In this document: piece by piece, positions 15,552 through 22,870 of the stretch
Layout: each line of letters opens with the position of its first letter
Numbering within the stretch: the first letter of the stretch is position 1
Notes under the pieces: model-generated
Seen by the model: only the letters and a program-made list of their open reading frames with translations
Databases searched by the model: none
What the model was told of the DNA's origin: nothing
Made by a program: the position numbers and the translations under genes
DNA from: GCA-002841655 sp964446775
GTDB taxonomy: Bacteria; Patescibacteriota; Patescibacteriia; Patescibacteriales; UBA12465
Direction: 5' to 3'
DNA length: 29,931 bases
Assembly: GCA_964446775.1 (NCBI GenBank)
Contig: CAYURA010000008.1
Coordinates: forward strand, 1-29,931

Positions 15552-15580
15552 ATATTAGCTCAAGTTTTTATAAAAGTCAA
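15552..15580 (-). promoter_or_regulatory. Predicted rpsP promoter
   Basis: TTGACT (15580-15575), 17 nt, then TAATAT (15557-15552) on the minus strand, identical in both boxes to the infB promoter. It lies within 30 nt of the pnp stop and gives a leader of about 65 nt that is rich in purines. Confidence 0.65.
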
Positions 15581-15582
15581 GT

Positions 15583-17847
15583 TTAAAAACGAGGTTTACG
15601 AGGGCTGTTATCACGGCGGGTAAAACGATCCCGATTGCTGTTTGAGCGATTAAAGCCGGCGTTCCTTTGTTCTGGACTACCTTTACCTTTTTCATTTTCC
15701 CAATAATGGGCATTTTCACTTAAACCTTTCATACTTAAATTAATTCTTCCCTGATCATCAATTTCAATAATTTTTACAGTAACCTCATCGCCTATTTTTA
15801 GCAAATCAGCGGGAGTGCTAATATAATATGGGGCTAATTCACCAGCTCTAATTAAGCCATCTTGACTACTGTTTAGCTGCACGAAAGCTCCAAAGTCCAT
15901 CATTCTAACTACTTTGCTATTAATAATTTCCCCTTCTTTAAAGATGCGGACTATTTCTTTTACTTGATCTACAGCCTGATTAACTTTTACCATATCAGTC
16001 CCGCAAACCATTACTAGACCATCATCATCAATATCAATGCTTACTCCTGTTTCATCAATAATTTTATTGATTACCTTACCTCCTGGTCCAATAATAGCTC
16101 CAATTTTTTCTGGATCAACGTTAAAACTGATGATGCGTGGGGCATAGGGGGATAATTCGGTACGAGGAGCAGCAATGGCTGTAGTTAATACCTTTAGTAT
16201 TTGATTTAAAGCCTGTCTTCCTTGCTTGAAAGTTTGTTTAATTATTTCTAACGTAATACCTTCAGTTTTTGTATCTAGTTGTATTGCTGTTAGCCCAGTG
16301 TCTGTGCCAGTTATTTTAAAATCCATGCCACCGTCACCATCTTCTAAATCTTGAATATCAGTTATAACTTTCCAATTACTTAAATTTGGATATGAAGCTA
16401 AACCCATGGCAATTCCAGCAACAGGTTTTTTGATTGGAACACCAGCATCCATTAAAGCTAAAGTAGCAGCACAGGTTGAAGCCATTGAAGATGAACCGTT
16501 AGAGCCTAAGGTTTCACTAACAACACGGACAGCGTAAGGGAAGATATCTTTGCTAGGGATCATCGGTAGCAGAGCTTTTTCTGCCAAGGCGCCATGACCA
16601 ATTTCGCGGCGACCAGTTCCACGAATGGGTGAAGCCTCGCCAACTGAATATGGAGGGAAGTTATAGTGATGCATAAACCTTTTCTTGCTCTGTCCATCCA
16701 TATTTTCCAATGATTGTTCTAAGCCAGGAGCACCTAAGGTGACAATAGACATTACTTGAGTCTCGCCACGAGAAAACAGGGAGGTGCCATGGTCGCGAGG
16801 TAATATCTTTACTTCTGCATTGAGATCTCTAATTTCATCTAAAGCGCGGCCATCAACTCTTTTACCTTCCTCTATAATTGCCTTGGTTATCTCTACGTCA
16901 ATTAAACGTTCAACGGTTTTTTTGACAGCATAGTCACGAATATCTTTATTTAATCCTTGGTCGTATAGATATTTATTTAATTGATCTTTAATAACTGAGA
17001 CTGCCTCTTTTCGTTCAGCTTTACTACCATAATATTCTTTTACAAAAATAAAGTTCCTGATATTATCTGTTAACCAAGCTTCAGCTATGTTAACTGCTTG
17101 TCCCTTGACTTCTTCTAATTTTATATCTTCTGCGGTTTGTAGAATTTCTCTAACAGTTTTATGTTTGGTCTCAGCTTGACTTTTGAGCTCTTCTATTAGT
17201 TGTATGGCGCCCTGCATTTTTTCTTGACCAGCAATAATAGCTTCTAATATATCATCTTCTTTAACCTCATTAGCAGTAGCTTCAATCATAATGCTTTTTT
17301 CTTTTGTTCCAGCGACAATTAAATCGAGGTCGCTTAAGGCTTGTTGCTCGTAAGTTGGGTTAAATATTAGCTCATTCTCAATTCTTCCAACTCGGACACA
17401 GCTAATTGGCCCTTTCCAGTCAGCTCCAGAGATTGTTAGAGCAGCTGAAGCGGCTATTAGCGAAACAACATCGTAATCATTTTCTTGGTCAATGGCTAAA
17501 ACTGTTAAAATTACCTGAATATCACGTCTATCTTCTTGGTTAAATAATGGCCTAATTGCCCTATCAACCATGCGCCCAGTTAATACTGATTCATCACTAG
17601 GGCGACCCTCTCTCTTAATCCAGCGAGAACCTTTGATAATCCCAGCAGCATAGAATTTTTCTTGAAAATCTACCATTAATGGAAAAAAATTTACTCCATC
17701 GCGGACTGATCCATTTTGAACAACGGTAGCCATGACTACAGTTTCTCCATATTGAACTAAAACAGCTGAATCAGCTTGGAGGGCTAATTTACCTGTTTTA
17801 ATAGTGAGTGGCCGGCCAAGCCAATTTTTAGTGACTATTTTTTCCAT
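15583..17847 (-). CDS. pnp: Polyribonucleotide nucleotidyltransferase (PNPase)
   Basis: A 754-residue phosphorolytic 3'-5' exoribonuclease. The order is RNase PH 1 (about 1-140), the helical domain, RNase PH 2 (about 300-550), KH with GPGGK (587-591) and S1 (about 640-708), then an Arg/Asn/Gly-rich tail. Active-site stretches GSNGSSSMAS (448-457) and GDGGMDFK (504-511) are intact. The frame opens 13 codons earlier at 17886, but MEKIVTKNWLGRPL at 17847 is the normal start. It lies downstream of rpsO, as in most bacteria, but a NYN-domain gene is inserted between them. Confidence 0.97.
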   Translation of the reverse strand: MEKIVTKNWLGRPLTIKTGKLALQADSAVLVQYGETVVMATVVQNGSVRDGVNFFPLMVDFQEKFYAAGIIKGSRWIKREGRPSDESVLTGRMVDRAIRPLFNQEDRRDIQVILTVLAIDQENDYDVVSLIAASAALTISGADWKGPISCVRVGRIENELIFNPTYEQQALSDLDLIVAGTKEKSIMIEATANEVKEDDILEAIIAGQEKMQGAIQLIEELKSQAETKHKTVREILQTAEDIKLEEVKGQAVNIAEAWLTDNIRNFIFVKEYYGSKAERKEAVSVIKDQLNKYLYDQGLNKDIRDYAVKKTVERLIDVEITKAIIEEGKRVDGRALDEIRDLNAEVKILPRDHGTSLFSRGETQVMSIVTLGAPGLEQSLENMDGQSKKRFMHHYNFPPYSVGEASPIRGTGRREIGHGALAEKALLPMIPSKDIFPYAVRVVSETLGSNGSSSMASTCAATLALMDAGVPIKKPVAGIAMGLASYPNLSNWKVITDIQDLEDGDGGMDFKITGTDTGLTAIQLDTKTEGITLEIIKQTFKQGRQALNQILKVLTTAIAAPRTELSPYAPRIISFNVDPEKIGAIIGPGGKVINKIIDETGVSIDIDDDGLVMVCGTDMVKVNQAVDQVKEIVRIFKEGEIINSKVVRMMDFGAFVQLNSSQDGLIRAGELAPYYISTPADLLKIGDEVTVKIIEIDDQGRINLSMKGLSENAHYWENEKGKGSPEQRNAGFNRSNSNRDRFTRRDNSPRKPRF

Positions 17848-17963
17848 AGTTTCATTATACTTGGCCTTTAAATTACAGAACTGCAATATAATTGTGCAGC
17901 GCTATCTATTTAAAGGACAAGCGATTATTAATTTATTATTTATTATTTTTTTATTTATTGTTA

Positions 17964-18476
17964 TTATTTTCTTTTATAATTACCAATTAGAAATTTTTTA
18001 TCTGCCCCTAAATCAGTGAAGGCGTCCACTTCTTCTACTAGTCTTGAAGAACAAGTTTTTCTAAATGCAGCCACTTCTATTAGGCAACCTTTATTGTTTT
18101 GTAAATAGGAAACAAGGGGCAAGTAATCACCATCACCAGAAACTAGAATTATTACATCTAATTTACTGGCTAATTTAATAGCGTCAATAGCAATGCCAAT
18201 ATCCCAATCAGCTTTTTTAGCGCCACCAGCAAATATCTGTAAGTCTTTCATTCTAACTTCAAAACCTTGCTGAGCCAGAGCTTCAAAGAAAGAATTTTCG
18301 TCTTCATTTTCGGCTCGAATAACATAAGCAGTGGCTCGAATAAGCTTACGCCCAGCCACTGTTTGATCAAGTATTTCCTTAAAGTTAACGCGTCTACCAT
18401 AAAGATTTTTGGCTGAATGATACATATTTGAGACATCTACTAAGACACCAACGCGTTGTTCTTTATGTTTAATCAT
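17964..18476 (-). CDS. NYN/LabA-like PIN-fold putative ribonuclease
   Basis: A 170-residue protein of the NYN (LabA/DUF88) branch of the PIN fold, a group of Mg-dependent nucleases or nucleic-acid-processing proteins. The conserved acidic pocket is visible: VDVSN (D14, N17), KADWDIGIAID (D90, D92, D98) and SGDGDYLPL (D115, D117). No extra domain such as OST-HTH is attached. It starts 7 nt after rpsO and precedes pnp by 116 nt, so it is probably co-transcribed with both and may act on RNA. The target is unknown. Confidence 0.87.
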   Translation of the reverse strand: MIKHKEQRVGVLVDVSNMYHSAKNLYGRRVNFKEILDQTVAGRKLIRATAYVIRAENEDENSFFEALAQQGFEVRMKDLQIFAGGAKKADWDIGIAIDAIKLASKLDVIILVSGDGDYLPLVSYLQNNKGCLIEVAAFRKTCSSRLVEEVDAFTDLGADKKFLIGNYKRK

Positions 18477-18483
18477 AGGAAAT

Positions 18484-18867
18484 TTATTTTTTTATTATTT
18501 CATCAGAGTCTTCATTCTCATCTATTTCCTCATTCTCAGTTGCAGCAGTATATTTTTTTTCTTTTAAGAGTGCCTCTTCTTCTTCTGCCTGTAGCTTGCT
18601 AGCAATCTTTAATTTTAATTTTACAGCTAAGTCTTTAAATTGTTCAGAGTTTTCTTTTTGCAAATATTTTAGAAGTTTTCGACGTTCACCCACCTTTTTT
18701 AAAAGACCACGACGAGAGGAGAAGTCATGTTTGTGTTGCTTTAAGTGTTCAGTTAAACCTTTTATTTCTTCAGTTAAAATAGCAATTTGCACTTGCGGTG
18801 ATCCAGTATCAGTATCATGAACACGGAATTTTTTAATGATTTTTTCTTTAACTTTTTTATCTAACAT
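18484..18867 (-). CDS. rpsO: Ribosomal protein S15
   Basis: A 127-residue S15, a primary 16S rRNA-binding protein of the 30S platform. MLDKKVKEKIIKKF begins the normal sequence, followed by DTGSPQVQIAILTEEI and SRRGLLKKVGERRKLLKYL. S15 normally has about 89 residues; the last 40 here form a Lys/Glu-rich and then acidic tail. A TTG at 18885 would add six residues, but the ATG at 18867 gives the family start. A hairpin (18886-18908) lies 18 nt before it. The NYN gene follows after 7 nt. Confidence 0.96.
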   Translation of the reverse strand: MLDKKVKEKIIKKFRVHDTDTGSPQVQIAILTEEIKGLTEHLKQHKHDFSSRRGLLKKVGERRKLLKYLQKENSEQFKDLAVKLKLKIASKLQAEEEEALLKEKKYTAATENEEIDENEDSDEIIKK

Positions 18868-18885
18868 ATTTTTTCGCTTTTCCAA

Positions 18886-18908
18886 GAAAAGGGGTGTCTA
18901 CCCTTTTC
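18886..18908 (-). promoter_or_regulatory. Hairpin between rpsT and rpsO
   Basis: GAAAAGGG (18886-18893) pairs perfectly with CCCTTTTC (18901-18908). It follows the rpsT stop by about 30 nt and precedes the rpsO ATG by 18 nt. It could be a partial terminator or attenuator, or the S15 autoregulatory leader known, with unrelated structures, from several bacteria. The T run after it is short, so full termination is doubtful. Confidence 0.5.
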
Positions 18909-18937
18909 CGAGAGAAAGTGTAATTAAATTAACGTCT

Positions 18938-19198
18938 TTATTTAAGAGTGTTTATTTTTTTAGTTAAGCGTGATTTTTTTCTAGCAGCAGCAGCCTTTTT
19001 AATAACTCCTGTTTTAGCTGCTTTATCAATATTCTTCATTAATTTAGGCAACTCTTCTTTAACAGTTTTGTCTATTGCTTGAACTTTTTTAAGGCTATTT
19101 TTTATTGACTCTTTCATTACCTTCTTTATTTGTGAATTTTTGGCTGCTCTTTTTACGCTTTTGCGTAATTCTTTTTCAGCCGATTTCTTGTTTGGCAT
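18938..19198 (-). CDS. rpsT: Ribosomal protein S20
   Basis: An 86-residue, strongly basic, helical protein of the 30S subunit. The start MPNKKSAEKELRKSVKRA, the middle AIDKTVKEELPKLMKNIDKAAKTGVI and the end AAARKKSRLTKKI follow the S20 pattern. It has its own promoter 39-67 bp upstream and is the first gene of the minus-strand ribosomal and RNA-decay run leading through rpsO and pnp. Confidence 0.95.
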   Translation of the reverse strand: MPNKKSAEKELRKSVKRAAKNSQIKKVMKESIKNSLKKVQAIDKTVKEELPKLMKNIDKAAKTGVIKKAAAARKKSRLTKKINTLK

Positions 19199-19236
19199 AA
19201 GTAGTTTATATATTATTGATTTATTAAAACATCCTT

Positions 19237-19265
19237 AATCTATCATAAAATTGAATAAAAATCAA
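19237..19265 (-). promoter_or_regulatory. Predicted rpsT promoter
   Basis: TTGATT (19265-19260), 17 nt, then TAGATT (19242-19237) on the minus strand. A start near 19230 leaves a leader of about 30 nt before the rpsT ATG, with no Shine-Dalgarno site. Confidence 0.55.
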
Positions 19266-19303
19266 GAGCTTCTGCTCTAAAAGATGGAATTTTGTTCAGT
19301 CCC

Positions 19304-19380
19304 TGGTCGGGGTACTGGGACTTGAACCCAGAATCTCCTGCTCCCAAAGCAGGCGCCTTAGCCAGTTAGGCCATACCCCG
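19304..19380 (-). tRNA. tRNA-Pro(TGG)
   Basis: A cloverleaf with acceptor CGGGGTA/TACCCCG, D stem GCCT/AGGC, anticodon arm CCTGC-TTTGGGA-GCAGG (anticodon TGG), T stem CTGGG/CCCAG and discriminator A. It is the only tRNA in the window with an encoded CCA (19306-19304); the other six must be completed by a CCA-adding enzyme. Confidence 0.93.
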
Positions 19381-19397
19381 TATATTTAGCCATTTTG

Positions 19398-19469
19398 TGC
19401 CCCGGGTCAGAATCGAACTGACGACACAAGGATTTTCAGTCCTATGCTCTACCACTGAGCTACCGAGGC
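19398..19469 (-). tRNA. tRNA-Phe(GAA)
   Basis: A 72-nt cloverleaf: acceptor GCCTCGG/CCGGGGC, D stem GCTC/GAGC with a short D loop, anticodon loop CTGAAAA (GAA), T stem GTCAG/CTGAC. The outermost anticodon-stem pair is T-T. CCA is not encoded. Confidence 0.93.
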
Positions 19470-19489
19470 AGACAATATGATAATATTAG

Positions 19490-19562
19490 TTGCGGGAGTC
19501 GGATTCGAACCGACGACCTCCAGGTTATGGGCCTGGCGAGCTGCCAACTGCTCTATCCCGCT
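19490..19562 (-). tRNA. Initiator tRNA-fMet(CAT) with unusual C33
   Basis: A 73-nt initiator. Hallmarks are an unpaired end (A1 opposite A72), the D-stem pair A11-T24 (GAGC/GCTC, the reverse of the elongators) and a strong resemblance to E. coli tRNA-fMet after the D loop. The anticodon arm is CCAGG-CCCATAA-CCTGG. Position 33, nearly always T in bacteria, is C here, and pair 29-41 is A-T instead of the usual G-C of the three-GC initiator stem. CCA is not encoded. Confidence 0.92.
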
Positions 19563-19589
19563 TGTTTTTAATTTATTATAACTTTGAGG

Positions 19590-19663
19590 TGGGCAATGGA
19601 GGACTCGAACCTCCGACCTCAACATTATCAGTGTTGCGCTCTAACCAACTGAGCTAATTGCCC
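19590..19663 (-). tRNA. tRNA-Ile(GAT)
   Basis: A 74-nt cloverleaf: acceptor GGGCAAT/ATTGCCC, D stem GCTC/GAGC, anticodon arm CAACA-CTGATAA-TGTTG (GAT), T stem GGAGG/CCTCC. It is the first tRNA of the four-gene minus-strand cluster. CCA is not encoded. Confidence 0.94.
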
Positions 19664-19714
19664 TTTTTTTGGAAAGTAACAATAAAAAATAAGTTCTTGG
19701 CAACTTCTGGCTAA

Positions 19715-19743
19715 AATATATCAGAAGCGTTATAAAAAAGCAA
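19715..19743 (-). promoter_or_regulatory. Predicted promoter of the Ile-fMet-Phe-Pro tRNA cluster
   Basis: TTGCTT (19743-19738), 17 nt, then TATATT (19720-19715), with TG one base before the -10 box, on the minus strand. A start near 19708 is about 45 nt before tRNA-Ile. A weak tandem repeat of CTTATTTAAA (19746-19765) lies just upstream. Confidence 0.55.
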
Positions 19744-19775
19744 GACTTATTTAAACTTATTTAAACCTTCATTTA

Positions 19776-20738
19776 TCAGCTTGCCAATAGAGCATAGAGT
19801 TCGCTTTTAATATCAGACTTACCTTTTTTATTGTCCAGGTCAATATCTAATAAATTTTGCCAGTAATTTTTTAGCTCTGTTAAGGAGAAATTGTTTGATT
19901 GCTGTAGCGCTTTTTTTATTACAAAAGGATGAAGCTTGAGAGAGTGAACTATTTGATTGTCTGATAGATTATTACCACTCTTTAGGTATTTAATACTCAA
20001 GATAATTCTTATTTGTCTTTGGAGCATGGCTAAAATATATTGTAGGCTTAAGCCAGCATCTAGCTGTTCTTCTAAAAGACGTAGAGCAAGGGCTTTGTTT
20101 TTAGCCCCCAAAGCATCTGTAAGGGCAAAAATATTTTCTTCAGTTTCGCCTTTAATTAATTCCTCTACTAAAATATTGCTAATTTCTTGGCCATTGGCCG
20201 CAGCTATTAATTTATTAGTCTCATTGTTTAGACGATAGAGATTGTTGCCAATTTTTAAAATTAATAGATTTAAGGCTGAGTTATTTATTTTAGCTTTTTT
20301 TTCGTTAATTATTTCTTTAACGAATAAACTTAATTGAAAATTATTTAAGTTTTTGAATTCTTGAACGTAAGGTTGTTTTAATAGGTAGTTAAGTAGTTTT
20401 TTGGCACCTGCTTGAAGAGCTGTTTTTTTAATTAGATCTTCATTAAAAATAATAATGTTATCATCGTCTCCTTCATTTTTTTTAATTAGCTCAACTAAGA
20501 TGGAAAAGAGGCTTTCTTGTTTGTTCTCGAAGATGTTCTCAATGACGACCATTCTTTTTTTTGTAAACAAAGAGCCACTGCTAAGACTGTCACTTAAATT
20601 TTTAGCAGACAGTTTGGCGCCATCTAAAATAGAGAGGCTTTGTCCCAGCGGATCAAGCTTATCAATATACTTATTTTTTAATTCTTGTAATTTTTTTTGG
20701 CGGCGAAAAGACTCACTACCATGAAGCAGGAAAATCAT
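19776..20738 (-). CDS. holA: DNA polymerase III, delta subunit
   Basis: A 320-residue AAA+-like clamp-loader subunit that opens the sliding clamp. The start MIFLLHGSESFRRQKKL, KKRMVVIENIFENK (about 59-72), the LILKIGNNLYRLNNETNKL segment (about 164-182) and the C-terminal collar helices with NIFALTDAL and LQYILAMLQRQIR are typical of HolA. It lacks the Walker motifs, as expected for delta. Its ATG overlaps the murI stop by 4 nt, so it is the last gene of the polA-murD-murI-holA operon. Confidence 0.9.
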   Translation of the reverse strand: MIFLLHGSESFRRQKKLQELKNKYIDKLDPLGQSLSILDGAKLSAKNLSDSLSSGSLFTKKRMVVIENIFENKQESLFSILVELIKKNEGDDDNIIIFNEDLIKKTALQAGAKKLLNYLLKQPYVQEFKNLNNFQLSLFVKEIINEKKAKINNSALNLLILKIGNNLYRLNNETNKLIAAANGQEISNILVEELIKGETEENIFALTDALGAKNKALALRLLEEQLDAGLSLQYILAMLQRQIRIILSIKYLKSGNNLSDNQIVHSLKLHPFVIKKALQQSNNFSLTELKNYWQNLLDIDLDNKKGKSDIKSELYALLAS

Positions 20739-21556
20739 AGTTTAGCTATTTTATAGTCTTTTATAGTTTGGCCCAAAAACTTAGATCCCAGTTTTGTAAA
20801 TTTTTCCGATTCATCGCTAATATAGAATTGAAGCTTGCCCTCTTTACTATTTTCAGTTTGAAATTCAGGGTGTCTTTGCAAGTAGTTTTTTAATTTAATA
20901 GAGATAATATGGCCAGGATCAAAAACCTGGCAGTGTGAGCCCATTATTTTGCGAATATCTTTTAATAGAAAAGGGTAATGAGTGCAACCCAGAATTAACT
21001 CTTGGACCCTTTTTTCTTTTAGAGGTTTTAAATATTTTTTCAATATTTTATGGATTATATCCTTAGATACTGGCCATTCTTCGATTAAGGGGACTAATAA
21101 GGGGGTGCTATTACTGATAATTTTAGCTTGGTTATTAATTTTTTTGATTTCTAAATTATAGGCTTGTGAATTAATAGTGGCGCGGGTGCCAATTACGCCA
21201 ATTCTTTTGCTTCTTGATACCTCTTCTGCTAGTGGAATAATTACACCCAAAATTCTTCTATCAGGATAATTATTAATTAAATATTCTTTTTGCAATCGTC
21301 TTAAAGCTTGAGATGAGGCAGTATTGCAAGCTAAAATAATTAAGCGAACACCTTGTTTAAAAAGAAAGTCAACTGCTTCTAAGGTGTAATGATAGATAGT
21401 TTCTTGGGAGTGATTACCATAAGGAACTCTAGCAGTGTCAGCCAAATAGAGATAATCATATTGAGGGAGGTCTTTTAAAAAGTGTTTTAGGATATTTAAA
21501 CCACCAAGTCCTGAGTCAAAAACACCGATAATATTTTTTTCTTTATTTTTTAACAT
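20735..21556 (-). CDS. murI: Glutamate racemase
   Basis: A 273-residue cofactor-independent racemase making D-glutamate for peptidoglycan. Motifs are GVFDSGLGGL (11-20), the first catalytic cysteine in LACNTASS (C77) and the second in GCTHYPF (C191). The frame is open 26 codons further upstream, inside murD, but the ATG at 21556 gives the family N-terminus. It overlaps the end of murD by 14 nt and the start of holA by 4 nt, so translation is coupled. Placing it directly after murD, the enzyme that uses D-glutamate, makes metabolic sense. Confidence 0.94.
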   Translation of the reverse strand: MLKNKEKNIIGVFDSGLGGLNILKHFLKDLPQYDYLYLADTARVPYGNHSQETIYHYTLEAVDFLFKQGVRLIILACNTASSQALRRLQKEYLINNYPDRRILGVIIPLAEEVSRSKRIGVIGTRATINSQAYNLEIKKINNQAKIISNSTPLLVPLIEEWPVSKDIIHKILKKYLKPLKEKRVQELILGCTHYPFLLKDIRKIMGSHCQVFDPGHIISIKLKNYLQRHPEFQTENSKEGKLQFYISDESEKFTKLGSKFLGQTIKDYKIAKL

Positions 21557-22859
21557 AATGTTTAAATTGTTCGCCTCTTTCTTTATAATTTTTAAATAAG
21601 CCAAAACTAGCACAAGCGGTAGACAAGAGAACAATATCTCCTGTTTGAGCTAAATTTTTGGCTATTTTAACGGCCTCAGCCATACTACTCACTTGTTTTA
21701 TTTTGTTTTCAGGATATTTTGCTATTTTTAAGTCTACTATTATCTTTGGGCTAGCTTGGCCAGTGAAAAGGATGACGTATTTAACCTTTTGCTTGATTAA
21801 TTTAGCTAAAGCCTTAAAGTTAGCCCCTTTATCAGCGCCACCAGCTAAAAGAATAATAGGACTGTTAAATGAGATTAAGTCCAGGGCGGTGCTTTCTGGA
21901 GTGGTGGAAAAACTATTATCATAATATTTTATTCCATTCTTTTTCATTATTAGTTCCAGTCGATGTTCTAGATTAGAGAAGTTTTTAATTACTGATTGAT
22001 AAACTTTTTTATTTATTTTAAGCCTCTGGCATAAGGTGACGGCGGCGGCAATGTTTTCTTGATTATATGATCCCTCTAATTTAGAAGGCAACGCTGAAGA
22101 TTTAAAATATATTATTTTAGTGTTCAGTGTTATTCCTTTTAAGTTAGTTTTAATTTTTTCATTCGCAATGAGAATTTTATTTTCAGGATTGTTTGCTATA
22201 TTTAATTTAGCTTTAAAGTAACTACCAAGGGATTTATGGTAGTTTGGGTTTAGAGGGTCAGCAGGCAACAAATGTTCTTTAAAAATATTGGTAATAATTG
22301 CATAACGGGGACTAATTTTTAATTCTTCTAGTTGAAAGCTAGATAATTCCAAGATTATCCAATCATCTTTTTTAATTTTATTAATAAAACTAAAGGGAGC
22401 TATGCCGATATTACCGCCTAAAAAAACTTTTCTTTTATCTGCTTTTAAGATAGCAGTAATTAATGAGGCGGTAGTGCCTTTACCCTTACTGCCGGTTACA
22501 CCAATAATATTTTTACTAGGACAAATTGCTAAAAAATATTCCATGGCGCTGCTAAGAAGAGTCCCATGGGCCTTTGCTTGTTTAATCCCCGGGCAGTCTA
22601 GTGGCCAGCCAGGTGAGCGAAATAGTAAGTCAAAATCTTTTAAATTATAATTAAATTTTTCTTCAAGACGCCAGTAGAGCTTAGGTATATATTTTTTTAA
22701 ACTTGGCTGTGATTCCAAAACTTTTATTAATTGTTTTTTATTACGCCTATCACAAATAGTCACATTAGCTTGGTATCTATTTTCTATTAACCAAGTTAAA
22801 AAAGCTAGATTTTCCTTGCCAAGCCCTAGAAGAGCGATATTGTTTGAGTCAATATGCAT
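21543..22859 (-). CDS. murD: UDP-N-acetylmuramoylalanine--D-glutamate ligase
   Basis: A 438-residue Mur ligase adding D-glutamate to UDP-MurNAc-L-Ala. It has an N-terminal nucleotide-binding GLGKENLA loop (12-19), the SPGWP segment (82-86), the ATP-binding GVTGSKGKGTT (120-130), LELSSFQLE, an HRLE segment at the start of the C-terminal domain, and STACASFGLF near the end, which matches the SPA-ASFD-F pattern of MurD. The usual Asp-Ser-Lys-Ala-Thr-Asn motif is altered to YDNSFSTTPESTA. It starts 11 nt after the polA stop and overlaps murI. Confidence 0.9.
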   Translation of the reverse strand: MHIDSNNIALLGLGKENLAFLTWLIENRYQANVTICDRRNKKQLIKVLESQPSLKKYIPKLYWRLEEKFNYNLKDFDLLFRSPGWPLDCPGIKQAKAHGTLLSSAMEYFLAICPSKNIIGVTGSKGKGTTASLITAILKADKRKVFLGGNIGIAPFSFINKIKKDDWIILELSSFQLEELKISPRYAIITNIFKEHLLPADPLNPNYHKSLGSYFKAKLNIANNPENKILIANEKIKTNLKGITLNTKIIYFKSSALPSKLEGSYNQENIAAAVTLCQRLKINKKVYQSVIKNFSNLEHRLELIMKKNGIKYYDNSFSTTPESTALDLISFNSPIILLAGGADKGANFKALAKLIKQKVKYVILFTGQASPKIIVDLKIAKYPENKIKQVSSMAEAVKIAKNLAQTGDIVLLSTACASFGLFKNYKERGEQFKHYVKK

Positions 22860-22870
22860 AAAAATATTTT

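Noticed and set aside
17848..17886. 13-codon longer start for pnp
   Set aside because: The extra residues have no counterpart in PNPases, and MEKIV at 17847 is the normal start.
21557..21634. 26-codon extension of murI into murD
   Set aside because: The extension is hydrophobic only because it reads murD in another frame; the ATG at 21556 gives the family start and a typical coupled overlap.
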